In this document: in pieces, positions 1 through 7,029 of the stretch
Position numbering within the stretch: the first letter of the stretch is position 1
Layout: each line of letters opens with the position of its first letter
Source of the DNA: SCGC-AAA076-P13 sp965656035
Lineage (GTDB): Bacteria; Pseudomonadota; Gammaproteobacteria; Magnimaribacterales; D2472
Length of the DNA stretch: 18,229 nt
NCBI GenBank assembly: GCA_965656035.1
Contig: CBFHIO010000013.1
Span: 1 to 18,229, forward strand
Reading direction: 5' to 3'
Notes under the pieces: generated by a model
Databases searched by the model: none
What the model was told of the DNA's origin: nothing
What the model saw: the letters and a program-made list of their open reading frames with translations, nothing else
Translations under genes and position numbers: made by a program

Positions 1-530
1 CTAACTGTTGCACCCCAGTCACCGCCTTGTACAACATACTGTTTGTAACCTAAACCTATCACAAGCTCATGTTGGATTTTAGCTATTTCCTCTGAATTCA
101 TTCCAAGCTCTTTTGGTTTATCAGAAAAACCAAATCCTGGAAGTGAAGGGCATATAATGTCTACTGGCCTAGATGATTGACTTTGTATTAAAGGAATCAC
201 TTTAATAAATTCTTGAATACTTCCAGGCCATCCATGAGTCATAACAATTGGTAAAGCATTTTTTTTATTAGATTTTGCATGAAGAAAATGAATATCAAGA
301 CCTGTTTTAGAAGTAAATTTATAGCTACCTATATCATTTAATTCTTGTTCATGGGCCCTCCAATTAAAATTATGTATCCAGTATTTAGATAAATTTTTTA
401 GAAAACTCATGTCCGTTCCATGAGACCAAAATTCGTTATTTATTTCATCTGGCCATCTGGTTAGCTCAATCTTTTTATGCAACAGGTCAATATCAGTATC
501 ATCAATGTGTATTACAAACTCTTTAATCAT
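1..530 (-). CDS. Epoxide hydrolase, microsomal type (alpha/beta hydrolase), 5' part; runs off the left edge
   Basis: The first 176 codons are visible, reading leftwards from an ATG at 530-528. An in-frame stop lies upstream at 557-555. The N-terminus looks like the EHN domain of microsomal epoxide hydrolases: an RWPDE stretch near residues 25-29 and a tryptophan-rich segment near 50-57. The alpha/beta-hydrolase core follows, with HGWPGS at about 99-104 (oxyanion region) and GGDWGA at about 169-174. In this family the Asp there (about D171) is the nucleophile that opens the epoxide ring. The C-terminal acid and histidine of the triad lie outside the window. The likely role is hydrolysis of an epoxide to a diol on an unknown substrate; no substrate can be read from the sequence. 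It is transcribed divergently from the DedA gene, with 87 bases between them. I saw no convincing promoter in that gap. Confidence 0.88.
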   Translation of the reverse strand, partial: MIKEFVIHIDDTDIDLLHKKIELTRWPDEINNEFWSHGTDMSFLKNLSKYWIHNFNWRAHEQELNDIGSYKFTSKTGLDIHFLHAKSNKKNALPIVMTHGWPGSIQEFIKVIPLIQSQSSRPVDIICPSLPGFGFSDKPKELGMNSEEIAKIQHELVIGLGYKQYVVQGGDWGATV

Positions 531-617
531 TTTAGATATGTTAAATGTATAGTTTTAACTATAAGCTAATGCCTTTAATAAAGTAAAATATTATCTCTGA
601 TTAATAATAAGTAGCCT

Positions 618-1118
618 ATGTTTGAAAAAATAGAAATATATTTAAGTACAAATGCAGAATATGCATGGCTAATTATTCTTTTTTTTGCTTTCCTTGAATC
701 TTTTATTCTTTCTGGTTTGATAGTTTCTAGCGCAGTTTTATTTTCTATATGCATCTTCGTTTACAACACTGAGTTAATGCCAGTCACAGCTATTGTTCCA
801 GTGGCAGTCCTTGGAGCTCATCTTGGTGATATGACTGGATTTATTTTTGGTAAAACTATTGGCCCTAATATTATGTCCACAAAGGTTGTTAAAAAAAGAC
901 AGAAACTTATCAATAGAGCGCAAAAATTTTTAGATAGGACCGGTTCATATACAGTTTTAATGGGAAGGTTTATTCCAGCAATAAGGCCGATCGTGCCTTT
1001 TTTACTTGGTGTAACAGATTTAAAAATTATTACATTTTATATAGCAGATCTAATAGCTTGCATATGCTGGGGTTTGGCATTAGGCTTGCTAGTAACAGGA
1101 ATTGGATCTTTTTTTTAG
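618..1118 (+). CDS. DedA-family membrane protein (VTT/SNARE-associated domain)
   Basis: The product is a 166-residue polytopic inner-membrane protein. The DedA hallmarks are visible: an N-terminal re-entrant hydrophobic segment, a central G-A-H-L-G-D-M-T-G-F-I-F-G-K-T-I-G glycine pattern near residues 66-82, and FLDRTGSYTVLMGRFIPAIRP around 104-123. That last piece matches the conserved F-x-R-x-G...R-F-x-P-x-x-R motif. DedA proteins are thought to move phospholipids or undecaprenyl-phosphate carriers across the membrane, and their loss affects envelope integrity. Which lipid this one handles is not visible. At 166 residues it is shorter than the usual 200-220, but both motif regions are present. 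The start ATG at 618 is the first possible one; its ribosome-binding site is weak. A 61-residue membrane protein and hinT follow closely on the same strand, so the three are probably one transcript. Confidence 0.85.
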   Translation: MFEKIEIYLSTNAEYAWLIILFFAFLESFILSGLIVSSAVLFSICIFVYNTELMPVTAIVPVAVLGAHLGDMTGFIFGKTIGPNIMSTKVVKKRQKLINRAQKFLDRTGSYTVLMGRFIPAIRPIVPFLLGVTDLKIITFYIADLIACICWGLALGLLVTGIGSFF

Positions 1119-1126
1119 GATAAATT

Positions 1127-1312
1127 ATGTTAAACGTTTTTATTTTAGCTGTAAGCACGATTGCATTAGTTTATTTACTAATGCAACTTATTAAAGCAAA
1201 AAAAGAAGGCCGTTTTTTACAAACGCTCAGAGATTTATTTATTATTTTGCTTGCTATCTTAATGACAGCAGCAATCTTCTATATTGGTTTTAGGTTTTTT
1301 AGAGCCTTTTAA
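1127..1312 (+). CDS. Small two-helix membrane protein, unknown function
   Basis: The 61-residue product has a hydrophobic segment at about 2-20, then a basic stretch with K-A-K-K-E-G-R and R-D-L, then a second hydrophobic segment at about 37-55. An AGGA ribosome-binding site overlaps the end of the DedA gene and sits seven bases before the ATG. The gene starts 8 bases after the DedA stop and ends 2 bases before hinT. This spacing and the good initiation site support a real gene. I do not recognise a family. The position suggests co-transcription with the DedA protein, but function cannot be inferred. Confidence 0.7.
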   Translation: MLNVFILAVSTIALVYLLMQLIKAKKEGRFLQTLRDLFIILLAILMTAAIFYIGFRFFRAF

Positions 1313-1314
1313 GA

Positions 1315-1656
1315 ATGTCTGAGACTTTATTTGAAAGAATAGTTAATAGAGAGATACCAGCTGATATTATTTATGAAGATGATATCTCTATTGTTATAAA
1401 AGATATCCAACCCCAGGCTCCAACACATCTTTTAATAATTCCAAAGAAAGTAATACCAAAGCTTTCAGATTCTTCAATAGAAGATCAAGAAGTTTTAGGG
1501 CATTTAATGTTGGTGTGTGGGAAGGTTGCAGAACAGCTCGACCTAGATAATACTTTTAGGATTGTAATTAATAATGGTGCAAAAGCAGGCCAAAGCGTCT
1601 TTCACCTGCATTTACATCTTTTATCAGGCAGATCGTTAAATTGGCCCCCAGGCTAA
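1315..1656 (+). CDS. hinT: HIT-family purine nucleoside phosphoramidase HinT
   Basis: The product is a 113-residue cytosolic protein of the histidine-triad superfamily, close to the usual HinT length. The N-terminus follows the HinT pattern, with IVNREIPADIIYEDD and later PQAPTHLLIIPK. Near the C-terminus QSVFHLHLHLLSGR carries the H-x-H-x-H-x-x triad (H97, H99, H101), where the last-but-one His is the nucleophile toward the nucleotide phosphate. The family hydrolyses AMP-lysine and other adenosine phosphoramidates, including aminoacyl-adenylates. It is the last gene of the DedA cluster. Its stop codon overlaps by four bases the end of a convergent 32-codon gene on the other strand. No terminator is visible at the overlap. 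Confidence 0.93.
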   Translation: MSETLFERIVNREIPADIIYEDDISIVIKDIQPQAPTHLLIIPKKVIPKLSDSSIEDQEVLGHLMLVCGKVAEQLDLDNTFRIVINNGAKAGQSVFHLHLHLLSGRSLNWPPG

Positions 1657-1751
1657 TAGAATATATAAGCCCCTAAACCCAGTAAAAATACTACGGTACC
1701 AATACCAAAAATAAAGTACCCACCTAATTTTATAGTCTGACTATCGCTCAT
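1653..1751 (-). CDS. Small single-pass membrane peptide, 32 residues, unknown function
   Basis: The minus strand holds a short reading frame from ATG at 1751 to TAG at 1653. A near-perfect ribosome-binding site, GGGAGGA (1765-1759), sits seven bases before the start, one of the strongest in the window. The peptide begins MSDSQTIKLGG and then has one uninterrupted hydrophobic helix to the end (YFIFGIGTVVFLLGLGAYIF), so a single membrane span with the N-terminus on the cytoplasmic side is likely. A possible promoter is TTGTAA (1799-1794) and TATATT (1777-1772) with a 16-base spacer, though its start point would fall on the ribosome-binding site, so this is weak. The gene fills a gap of about 200 bases that would otherwise look empty. 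I do not recognise a family. Short peptides like this often assist larger membrane complexes, but no partner is indicated here. Confidence 0.62.
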   Translation of the reverse strand: MSDSQTIKLGGYFIFGIGTVVFLLGLGAYIFY

Positions 1752-1856
1752 GTCACACTCCTCCCTAAAAAAATATAACAAAAATATCTTTAATTACAAA
1801 GTTATTTGTTTATAAAGCATATAAAATAGATGCATTGATATTTTTTGTAATTTCTA

Positions 1857-3113
1857 TTGAGTAACTTATCCAACAAAACTTTTACGAGAACTGTTAAATC
1901 ATGGATTGCCTACGATGCAGGTAACTCGGCTTTCGCCACAACTGTTGTTGCTGCTTTTTTCCCAATTTTTTATGTAGAATTTTGGGCTTCAAGTCTTCCA
2001 AAAGTAGAGGCATCTATATATCTAAATTGGGCTCTGGTTGTGTGCAATATTTCTATTTTATTTGCTGGGCCTGTTATTGGCGCAATAACAGATATAAATC
2101 AATCAACAAAAAAATCGCTTGCTTTTTTTACAGTAATTTCTGTATTTTTTGTTGGACTGTTATATTTTCTTGATGCTGGGTCTTGGATATATGCATTAAT
2201 TTTCTTTGGTATTGCTAATTTTTGTTTTTGTGTTGCACAGATTCCTTACGACAAAATTCTCACAAAAATTGCAGAACCTGAAAAGTTTTCAATTATTTCC
2301 AATCAAGGCTACGCATGGGGATATGCTGGAGGAGGGCTCTTATTTATAGTAAATGCATTAATGAGCCTATATCCAGAATCATTTGGTCTTAGCTCACAAT
2401 CTGAGGCCATAAGAGTATCATTTTTAATGGTATCAGTTTGGTGGTTATTATTTTTAATACCTTTGCTAATTAATTTTAACGAAACAAAAAATGATCAAAG
2501 ATCAAAAGGTGTCTTTATCTCATCATTAAAAAATATTGTTGCTACATTAAAATCTGTCTATCAATATAAAAATGCTTTTCTTTTTTTGATCGCATTTTTT
2601 TTATTTATTGACGGAGCTCATACAGTAATTTATCTTGCTTCTACTTTTGCCTTAAATCTTGGATTAGAAACTAGCTCTATCATTCAAGCTTTGATATTGG
2701 TTCAACTTGTTGCCTTTCCTGCAACATTAATCTGGGGGTATGTGGCTAATAGGTTTGGAGATAAATTGGTTTTATATCTAACTATCTCTTCTTATATTTT
2801 TATAATTATTTACAGCACCACTCTATCCAGTGCACTTGAATTCTATCTTTTAGCTGCATGGGTTGGATGTGTTCAGGGTGGAATTCAGGGTAGCTCAAGA
2901 GGCTATTTTGGAAAATTAATTCCAAAAGAAAAAGCTGGTGAGTTTTTTGGTTTATATAATGTTATGGGAAGAGCAGGTGCGATACTAGGACCTTTATTGG
3001 TTGGCTCCTTATTGACTTTATATGGAAATGTTAGAATTGCTTTATTGCCAATAGCAGTTTTATTCATCATTGGCGGGTTGCTGCTAACAAGGGTTAAAAA
3101 TGAAATTGCTTAG
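1857..3113 (+). CDS. MFS transporter, Atg22/UMF1 family
   Basis: The 418-residue product has about twelve hydrophobic segments. The opening S-W-I-A-Y-D-A-G-N-S-A-F-A-T-T, followed by FFPIFYVEFW, is characteristic of the Atg22/UMF1 branch of the major facilitator superfamily (typically W-x-x-Y-D-x-A-N-S-A-F). A G-x-x-S-R-x-Y-F-G-K-L-I-P-K-E-K-A-G-E-F-F-G-L-Y segment near residues 343-367 is also typical of the group. Yeast Atg22 exports amino acids from the vacuole; substrates of bacterial members are largely unknown. The start is an unusual TTG at 1857. A stop at 1848-1850 excludes anything upstream, and the next Met is far inside the protein, past the conserved N-terminal motif. No clear ribosome-binding site precedes it. 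The 3' end overlaps the next gene by 14 bases. Confidence 0.85.
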   Translation: MSNLSNKTFTRTVKSWIAYDAGNSAFATTVVAAFFPIFYVEFWASSLPKVEASIYLNWALVVCNISILFAGPVIGAITDINQSTKKSLAFFTVISVFFVGLLYFLDAGSWIYALIFFGIANFCFCVAQIPYDKILTKIAEPEKFSIISNQGYAWGYAGGGLLFIVNALMSLYPESFGLSSQSEAIRVSFLMVSVWWLLFLIPLLINFNETKNDQRSKGVFISSLKNIVATLKSVYQYKNAFLFLIAFFLFIDGAHTVIYLASTFALNLGLETSSIIQALILVQLVAFPATLIWGYVANRFGDKLVLYLTISSYIFIIIYSTTLSSALEFYLLAAWVGCVQGGIQGSSRGYFGKLIPKEKAGEFFGLYNVMGRAGAILGPLLVGSLLTLYGNVRIALLPIAVLFIIGGLLLTRVKNEIA

Positions 3114-3288
3114 CAAAGAATCTATTATTTTTTACAGCATCCTAGGTGCAGTTACTGCTTTTATAATTGCCCCATTTATTAGAAGTTTGATTGATTTTTC
3201 TACCCCTATAGAAATACTTATAACTACTTCTGTTGTTATACCGATATATATTATTGCTAAAAGGCTGTTAGTGAAGTTTATAAATTAG
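3100..3288 (+). CDS. Small two-helix membrane protein, unknown function
   Basis: The 62-residue product starts inside the last codons of the MFS transporter, in another frame, with a 14-base overlap. An AAGGG-like ribosome-binding site lies just ahead of the ATG. Two hydrophobic segments are visible, about residues 9-27 and 37-54, ending in a basic tail (K-R-L-L-V-K). The overlap suggests translational coupling to the transporter. I do not recognise the family. The stop is one base away from the end of the convergent phosphodiesterase gene, so no terminator fits between them. Confidence 0.55.
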   Translation: MKLLSKESIIFYSILGAVTAFIIAPFIRSLIDFSTPIEILITTSVVIPIYIIAKRLLVKFIN

Positions 3289-3289
3289 A

Positions 3290-4021
3290 TTAGGAATTTA
3301 AGACCTCGAATAAAAGTTTAGGCTTATCAGTGATAATCCCATCAACCCTCATCTCAATAAGTTTCTTAAAAGTTTTTTCATCATTAATTGTCCATACACA
3401 GATTTTCAATCCTTTGCTGTGAATGAAGTCAACAAATCTTTTGGTAACTACTTTAATGCCATAATAATGTATGGGTATTTGCAAACAATCACCGATAATA
3501 TGCTTTTTATATAGACCGAAGCTTGATAAAAGCGTCTTACCAACTTCATTTGGTCCCATAGATAAACATATATCAGGATATTTTGTATAAACTCTCAACA
3601 GTCTTTTACTATTAAAGCTTGCAATACAAACTCTTTCTTGAGCATTGTTTTGATAGATAACATCTAATGCTGGCATAGCGACTTCGTCTGTCTTTACATC
3701 GATTTGGAAGCAAGTATCTGGAAATGTTCTTAGAGCCTCATCAAGTCTTGGAATTTTATGAGATTCAAATATTCTTAAATTATCTATCTCGTCTGAATCC
3801 AAACTATTGAATTGCTTATTTATACCAGTTAATCTTTTTAAGCTTTCATCGTGAAATATATACGGTATACCGTCAGACGATACTTGAACATCAGTTTCTA
3901 TAAACTTGCATCCAAGTGAAACCGAGTAATGAAATGATTCGATAGTATTCTCTAATGATTCAATAGAGCCACCTCTATGGGCTAAAACTGCTAAACCTGA
4001 ATAGTTAAGATAAGGTTTCAT
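3290..4021 (-). CDS. Glycerophosphodiester phosphodiesterase (GDPD/UgpQ family)
   Basis: The product is 243 residues with no signal peptide, so probably cytosolic like UgpQ. It hydrolyses glycerophosphodiesters to glycerol-3-phosphate and an alcohol. Diagnostic residues run in order: AHRGG (H15, R16), EN at 24-25, the metal-binding E-T-D (E42, D44) and FHD (H57, D58). The C-terminus has the typical V-W-T-I-N-D and D-G-I-I-T-D-K-P. One departure is D-V-K near residues 104-106, where most members have E-x-K; Asp for Glu could still bind metal. The gene recycles headgroups released by phospholipid turnover, fitting the divergent acyltransferase next door. The start at 4021 lacks a clear ribosome-binding site but lies just before the HRGG motif as expected. 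Confidence 0.9.
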   Translation of the reverse strand: MKPYLNYSGLAVLAHRGGSIESLENTIESFHYSVSLGCKFIETDVQVSSDGIPYIFHDESLKRLTGINKQFNSLDSDEIDNLRIFESHKIPRLDEALRTFPDTCFQIDVKTDEVAMPALDVIYQNNAQERVCIASFNSKRLLRVYTKYPDICLSMGPNEVGKTLLSSFGLYKKHIIGDCLQIPIHYYGIKVVTKRFVDFIHSKGLKICVWTINDEKTFKKLIEMRVDGIITDKPKLLFEVLNS

Positions 4022-4035
4022 GTAAGCGTATTGTA

Positions 4036-4050
4036 TACATTAATAATGTA
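4036..4050. repeat. Perfect 15-base palindrome in a divergent intergenic region
   Basis: TACATTA and TAATGTA flank a single A, 14 bases upstream of the phosphodiesterase start and 29 upstream of the acyltransferase start. It could be a small operator read from both promoters. The sequence is all but two A/T, so chance is a real alternative in DNA of this composition. Confidence 0.3.
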
Positions 4051-4079
4051 AAATATAAGGAAAGTGTATTTAGCTGCCT

Positions 4080-5294
4080 ATGTCTGTGAATAAATTTGAC
4101 TCCATTCGACCTTACGAAGATCACGAAGTTAGAAAAGTTTTATTAGATCTTTCTAAAGATAAAGATATTCTAAGAACGATCCTATCAATAAATAAAAACA
4201 AATGGCTTAAAAAAGTTCCAATGATAGAAACTCTTGTGTCTATTTTTTTAAGAAGCAAAACGAAAAATATTAAAACAATTAAAGATTGCCAAAAATTTTT
4301 TGAATCCATTNNNNNNNNNNNNNNNNNNNNNNNNNNNNNNNNNNNNNNNNNNNNNNNNNNNNNNNNNNNNNNNNNNNNNNNNNNNNNNNNNNNNNNNNNN
4401 NNNNNNATAGTCTTAGAGGTTGTGAAGAAAACGATAAATCAATTTTCCGTTGAAGGGCTTGAAAATCTTCAGTTGAACAAAGGTTATTTATTCATATCAA
4501 ATCATAGAGATATAACATTAGATTCAGCACTCTTAAACTTAAAACTTCACCAAAACGGTATTAACACAACACATAATGCGGTTGGCAATAATTTGATGAA
4601 TGAAAAATGGGCCTCTGATTTAATGAGATTGAATAAGAGCTTTATTATTGAAAGGGATGGTAAGTCCAAAAAGGACATATATAAAAGTTTGCATCTATCA
4701 TCTGAATTTATAACTAATTCAATATTAAAAAATAATCAGTCTGTATGGATTGCGCAAAAACAGGGCAGATCTAAAGATGGTCATGATTATACTGATCCAG
4801 CTGTTTTAAAAATGATTCATTTAGATTCAAGAAAATCTTTTTCTGTATCATCTTTTTTTAATAATATCTCTGTAATCCCTGTAGCAATTTCTTATGAGAA
4901 AGACCCTAACGACCTACTTAAAGCAAAAGAAATATATTTAACTTCGATCAATAGTTCTTACAAGAAAGAAGATGGAGAAGATCTTATGAGCATTTCAGAT
5001 GGTATAGCTGGCGATAAAGGAAATGTTCATTTATCTATTGGCAAACCAATGAATTTTGAATCAGATAACTATGAAGAAATAGCCAATTTAATTACAAAAA
5101 AAATTAAATCTTCTTATAAGAATCACCCTACAAATATTGCAGCTTGTATCATACAGGGAATAGAAATACCTCAACATAATTTTACAGAAATTGAAATCGA
5201 TGAAGCTATGATGTACTTGAACCAAAGAATGAATTTAATACCAGAAGAAATGCATCCTTATCTTTTAAAGCAATATAGTAATTCAGTCTTATAA
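4080..5294 (+). CDS. PlsC-like glycerolipid acyltransferase, interrupted by an assembly gap
   Basis: The frame is 404 codons, including 32 unknown ones. The N-terminus (F-D-S-I-R-P-Y...E-V) matches the start of a gammaproteobacterial acyltransferase group usually annotated as 1-acyl-glycerol-3-phosphate acyltransferase. The acyltransferase motifs are visible: motif I NHRDITLD at about 141-148 with the catalytic His and Asp, motif II FIIERDG at about 187-193, motif III WIAQKQGRSKDG at about 222-233, and a V-I-P-V-A stretch near 264. Motif III carries QKQGRS where typical PlsC has PEGTRS, closer to the PlsB style. The likely role is acylation of lysophosphatidate or a related lipid at the inner membrane. 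The start at 4080 has no good ribosome-binding site. A bidirectional terminator follows about 40 bases after the stop. Confidence 0.75.
   Translation: MSVNKFDSIRPYEDHEVRKVLLDLSKDKDILRTILSINKNKWLKKVPMIETLVSIFLRSKTKNIKTIKDCQKFFESIXXXXXXXXXXXXXXXXXXXXXXXXXXXXXXXXIVLEVVKKTINQFSVEGLENLQLNKGYLFISNHRDITLDSALLNLKLHQNGINTTHNAVGNNLMNEKWASDLMRLNKSFIIERDGKSKKDIYKSLHLSSEFITNSILKNNQSVWIAQKQGRSKDGHDYTDPAVLKMIHLDSRKSFSVSSFFNNISVIPVAISYEKDPNDLLKAKEIYLTSINSSYKKEDGEDLMSISDGIAGDKGNVHLSIGKPMNFESDNYEEIANLITKKIKSSYKNHPTNIAACIIQGIEIPQHNFTEIEIDEAMMYLNQRMNLIPEEMHPYLLKQYSNSVL
4311..4406. other. Run of 96 N (unknown bases) inside the acyltransferase
   Basis: Ninety-six undetermined bases fall between the N-terminal region and the catalytic part of the acyltransferase. 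The length is divisible by three and the reading frame continues on the far side without a stop, consistent with one intact gene. The gap precedes motif I, so no catalytic residue is hidden. Confidence 0.99.
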
Positions 5295-5329
5295 GCTATA
5301 ACCTCGTTCTATATGGCTCTTGAAAGTGC

Positions 5330-5366
5330 AAAAAAAAGCCGCCACAGAAAGTGACGGCTTTTGTTA
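5330..5366. terminator. Bidirectional intrinsic terminator between the acyltransferase and amtB
   Basis: AAAAGCCG (5334-5341) pairs with CGGCTTTT (5355-5362). After one C/A mismatch the stem continues with CAC/GTG, closed by an AGAAA loop. Eight A residues at 5330-5337 give a strong U-run for transcripts coming from amtB on the minus strand. TTTTGTT gives a weaker one for the acyltransferase on the plus strand. It is the only clear intrinsic terminator in the window. Confidence 0.88.
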
Positions 5367-5372
5367 TATTAC

Positions 5373-5411
5373 AGGTTAGGTCATATATAGGGGAGATAGG
5401 GGTCCTAACCT
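5373..5411. repeat. Inverted repeat enclosing a tandem G-rich repeat, 3' of amtB
   Basis: AGGTTAGG (5373-5380) and CCTAACCT (5404-5411) are perfect inverted copies around a 23-base loop. The loop contains ATAGGGG twice, separated by AG. It lies between the amtB stop codon and the terminator, so it would be part of the amtB mRNA 3' untranslated region. It could protect the transcript end or be a protein or small-RNA site; function is not shown. Confidence 0.45.
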
Positions 5412-5417
5412 ATAAAC

Positions 5418-6659
5418 TTAGAATTCTGGATAAGCTTCAACTCCTATCTCAGAACTATCTAGACCAGCGTATTGCTCTTCATCGCTTGCTCTAATTGGTA
5501 TTATTTTATTAATTACTAATATGGTTAGCAGACTTGCCAAGAAAGTAAATCCAGCAATTGATAAAACTCCAATAAATTGTGCAATAAATGTAGCATCTGA
5601 TGTAAATGGTACGACCATTACGCCTAAGACACCCACAGTACCGTGAGCTGAAATAGCACCAACTGGATCATCAAGTTTCAACACATTGTCAAAAAATAAG
5701 ATCGAGAAATATACTAAAATACCACCTGCTGCGCCAATTAATACAGCAGCACCAGCTGATGGAGCGCTTGGACCTGCAGTAATAGCCACTAGTCCGGCAA
5801 TAGCGCCATTCATAGCCATTGTTACATCCATTTTTCCTGTCTTAATTAAGCTAACTAGAATTGCAGCAACCACACCACCACAAGCAGCCATATTAGTGTT
5901 CATAAATACTTGACTGACTGCAATAGCTGACGCTTCGTTGCTAACAATTAACTCAGATCCACCATTAAAACCAAACCATCCTAACCAAAGAATCCACACA
6001 CCCAATGCAGCCATTGGTATATTTGAACCAGGTATAGGCAATGATGTTCCATCTGGTGCATATTTACCATTTCTTGGGCCTAGGACCATTACAACAGCTA
6101 AAGCTGCCGCAGCACCACAAAGATGAACTGTTCCTGAGCCAGCATAATCAGAGTATCCAACAACTCCACTTAAAAAACCGCCACCCCAGTTCCATGCACC
6201 CTGAATAGGATAAATTAAACCTGTTAGAACGATAGCAAATAAATAGAAAGGAATAAGCTTCATTCTTCCAGCAACAGCTCCTGAGACTATTGACATAGCG
6301 GTAGCAACAAAAACAACTTGAAAAAAGAAGTCAGCTTGTTGTGAATAATCCATGCCATAAGGCATACCTATTTCTTCATTAGGTAGTGAAGTTGATAGTC
6401 CAAATGAATTTGTACCAAATATAGAAGGTAAGACACCTTCAATAATGTATGAACCTGGGTACATAATTACAAAGCCACAAGCTAAGTACATGATACAAGC
6501 TATTGAGTATAAGCCTATATTTTTCGTTACAATTTCCGATACATCTTTTTTTTGCACAAGGCCTGCTTCTAGCATAGTAAAACCAGCTGCCATGAACATG
6601 ACTAAAGCTCCAGCCATTACTGCGTAAAATGTATCTAAAGCAAATGCAATTTCTTCCAT
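5418..6659 (-). CDS. amtB: Ammonium channel AmtB
   Basis: The 413-residue inner-membrane protein has about eleven helices and conducts ammonium/ammonia into the cell. The pore residues are present: the twin histidines H179 (in GTVHLCGAAAALAV) and H339 (in ISAHGTVGVLG), the substrate-recruiting D171, and phenylalanines of the gate near residues 111-113 and 231. The protein starts directly at the first membrane helix, without the cleaved signal peptide that E. coli AmtB has. The cytoplasmic tail ends GLDSSEIGVEAYPEF, where many relatives read E-H-G-E; this tail contacts the P-II protein. An AAGGAG site overlaps the glnK stop, 10 bases upstream. It is the last gene of an operon led by the sigma-54 promoter at 7657-7674 and ends at the terminator near 5362-5330. 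Confidence 0.96.
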   Translation of the reverse strand: MEEIAFALDTFYAVMAGALVMFMAAGFTMLEAGLVQKKDVSEIVTKNIGLYSIACIMYLACGFVIMYPGSYIIEGVLPSIFGTNSFGLSTSLPNEEIGMPYGMDYSQQADFFFQVVFVATAMSIVSGAVAGRMKLIPFYLFAIVLTGLIYPIQGAWNWGGGFLSGVVGYSDYAGSGTVHLCGAAAALAVVMVLGPRNGKYAPDGTSLPIPGSNIPMAALGVWILWLGWFGFNGGSELIVSNEASAIAVSQVFMNTNMAACGGVVAAILVSLIKTGKMDVTMAMNGAIAGLVAITAGPSAPSAGAAVLIGAAGGILVYFSILFFDNVLKLDDPVGAISAHGTVGVLGVMVVPFTSDATFIAQFIGVLSIAGFTFLASLLTILVINKIIPIRASDEEQYAGLDSSEIGVEAYPEF

Positions 6660-6669
6660 TTTTTACTCC

Positions 6670-7008
6670 TTATATAGCTTCAGAACCGGTTTCACCCGTT
6701 CTGATCCTGACGACTTCTTCGACAGATGTTATAAATAATTTTCCATCACCAATTTTTCCAGTCTGAGCTGTTGATACTATAGTTTCTTTAACTAAATCAA
6801 CTTGAGAATCATCAACTAAAATTTCTAGCTTAACTTTTGGTAACGTATCTACAGAATATTCAGAACCTCTGTACATTTCTGTATGTCCTTTTTGTCTTCC
6901 ATAACCTTTAACCTCAGTTATAGTGAGACCTTCGATTCCAGCGATTACTAAAGCCTCTCGAACTTCTTGAAGTTTAAAGGGCTTTATTATTGAAGTAATT
7001 AATTTCAT
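6670..7008 (-). CDS. glnK: Nitrogen regulatory P-II protein GlnK
   Basis: At 112 residues this is the standard P-II length. The signature KGYGRQKGH at 34-42 leads into the T-loop with Y46 and Y51 (Y-R-G-S-E-Y), where Y51 is the uridylylation site in enterobacterial P-II. The B-loop TGKIGDGK near 83-90 and the C-terminal RIRTGE that bind ATP/ADP and 2-oxoglutarate are intact. P-II trimers sense 2-oxoglutarate and energy charge, and GlnK plugs AmtB when nitrogen is plentiful. Placement immediately upstream of amtB identifies it as GlnK rather than GlnB. It starts 21 bases after the outer-membrane gene. I saw no Shine-Dalgarno match before this start, so it may depend on coupling to the gene upstream. 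Confidence 0.96.
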   Translation of the reverse strand: MKLITSIIKPFKLQEVREALVIAGIEGLTITEVKGYGRQKGHTEMYRGSEYSVDTLPKVKLEILVDDSQVDLVKETIVSTAQTGKIGDGKLFITSVEEVVRIRTGETGSEAI

Positions 7009-7029
7009 TTTATATGAGGGTATTAGAAA

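Noticed and set aside
1651..1671. GGCT/AGCC hairpin at the hinT end as a terminator
   Set aside because: The stem is only four base pairs with a long loop and no T-run.
5388..5402. G-rich stretch as an FtsK-orienting KOPS site
   Set aside because: GGGGAGATAGGGG does not match the GGGNAGGG consensus, and it lies in a transcribed 3' region.
5686..6627. Three plus-strand reading frames opposite amtB (5686-5913, 5938-6126, 6445-6627)
   Set aside because: They are antisense shadows of the well-conserved amtB frame, are rich in Pro/Ala/Thr, and have no ribosome-binding sites or recognisable family.
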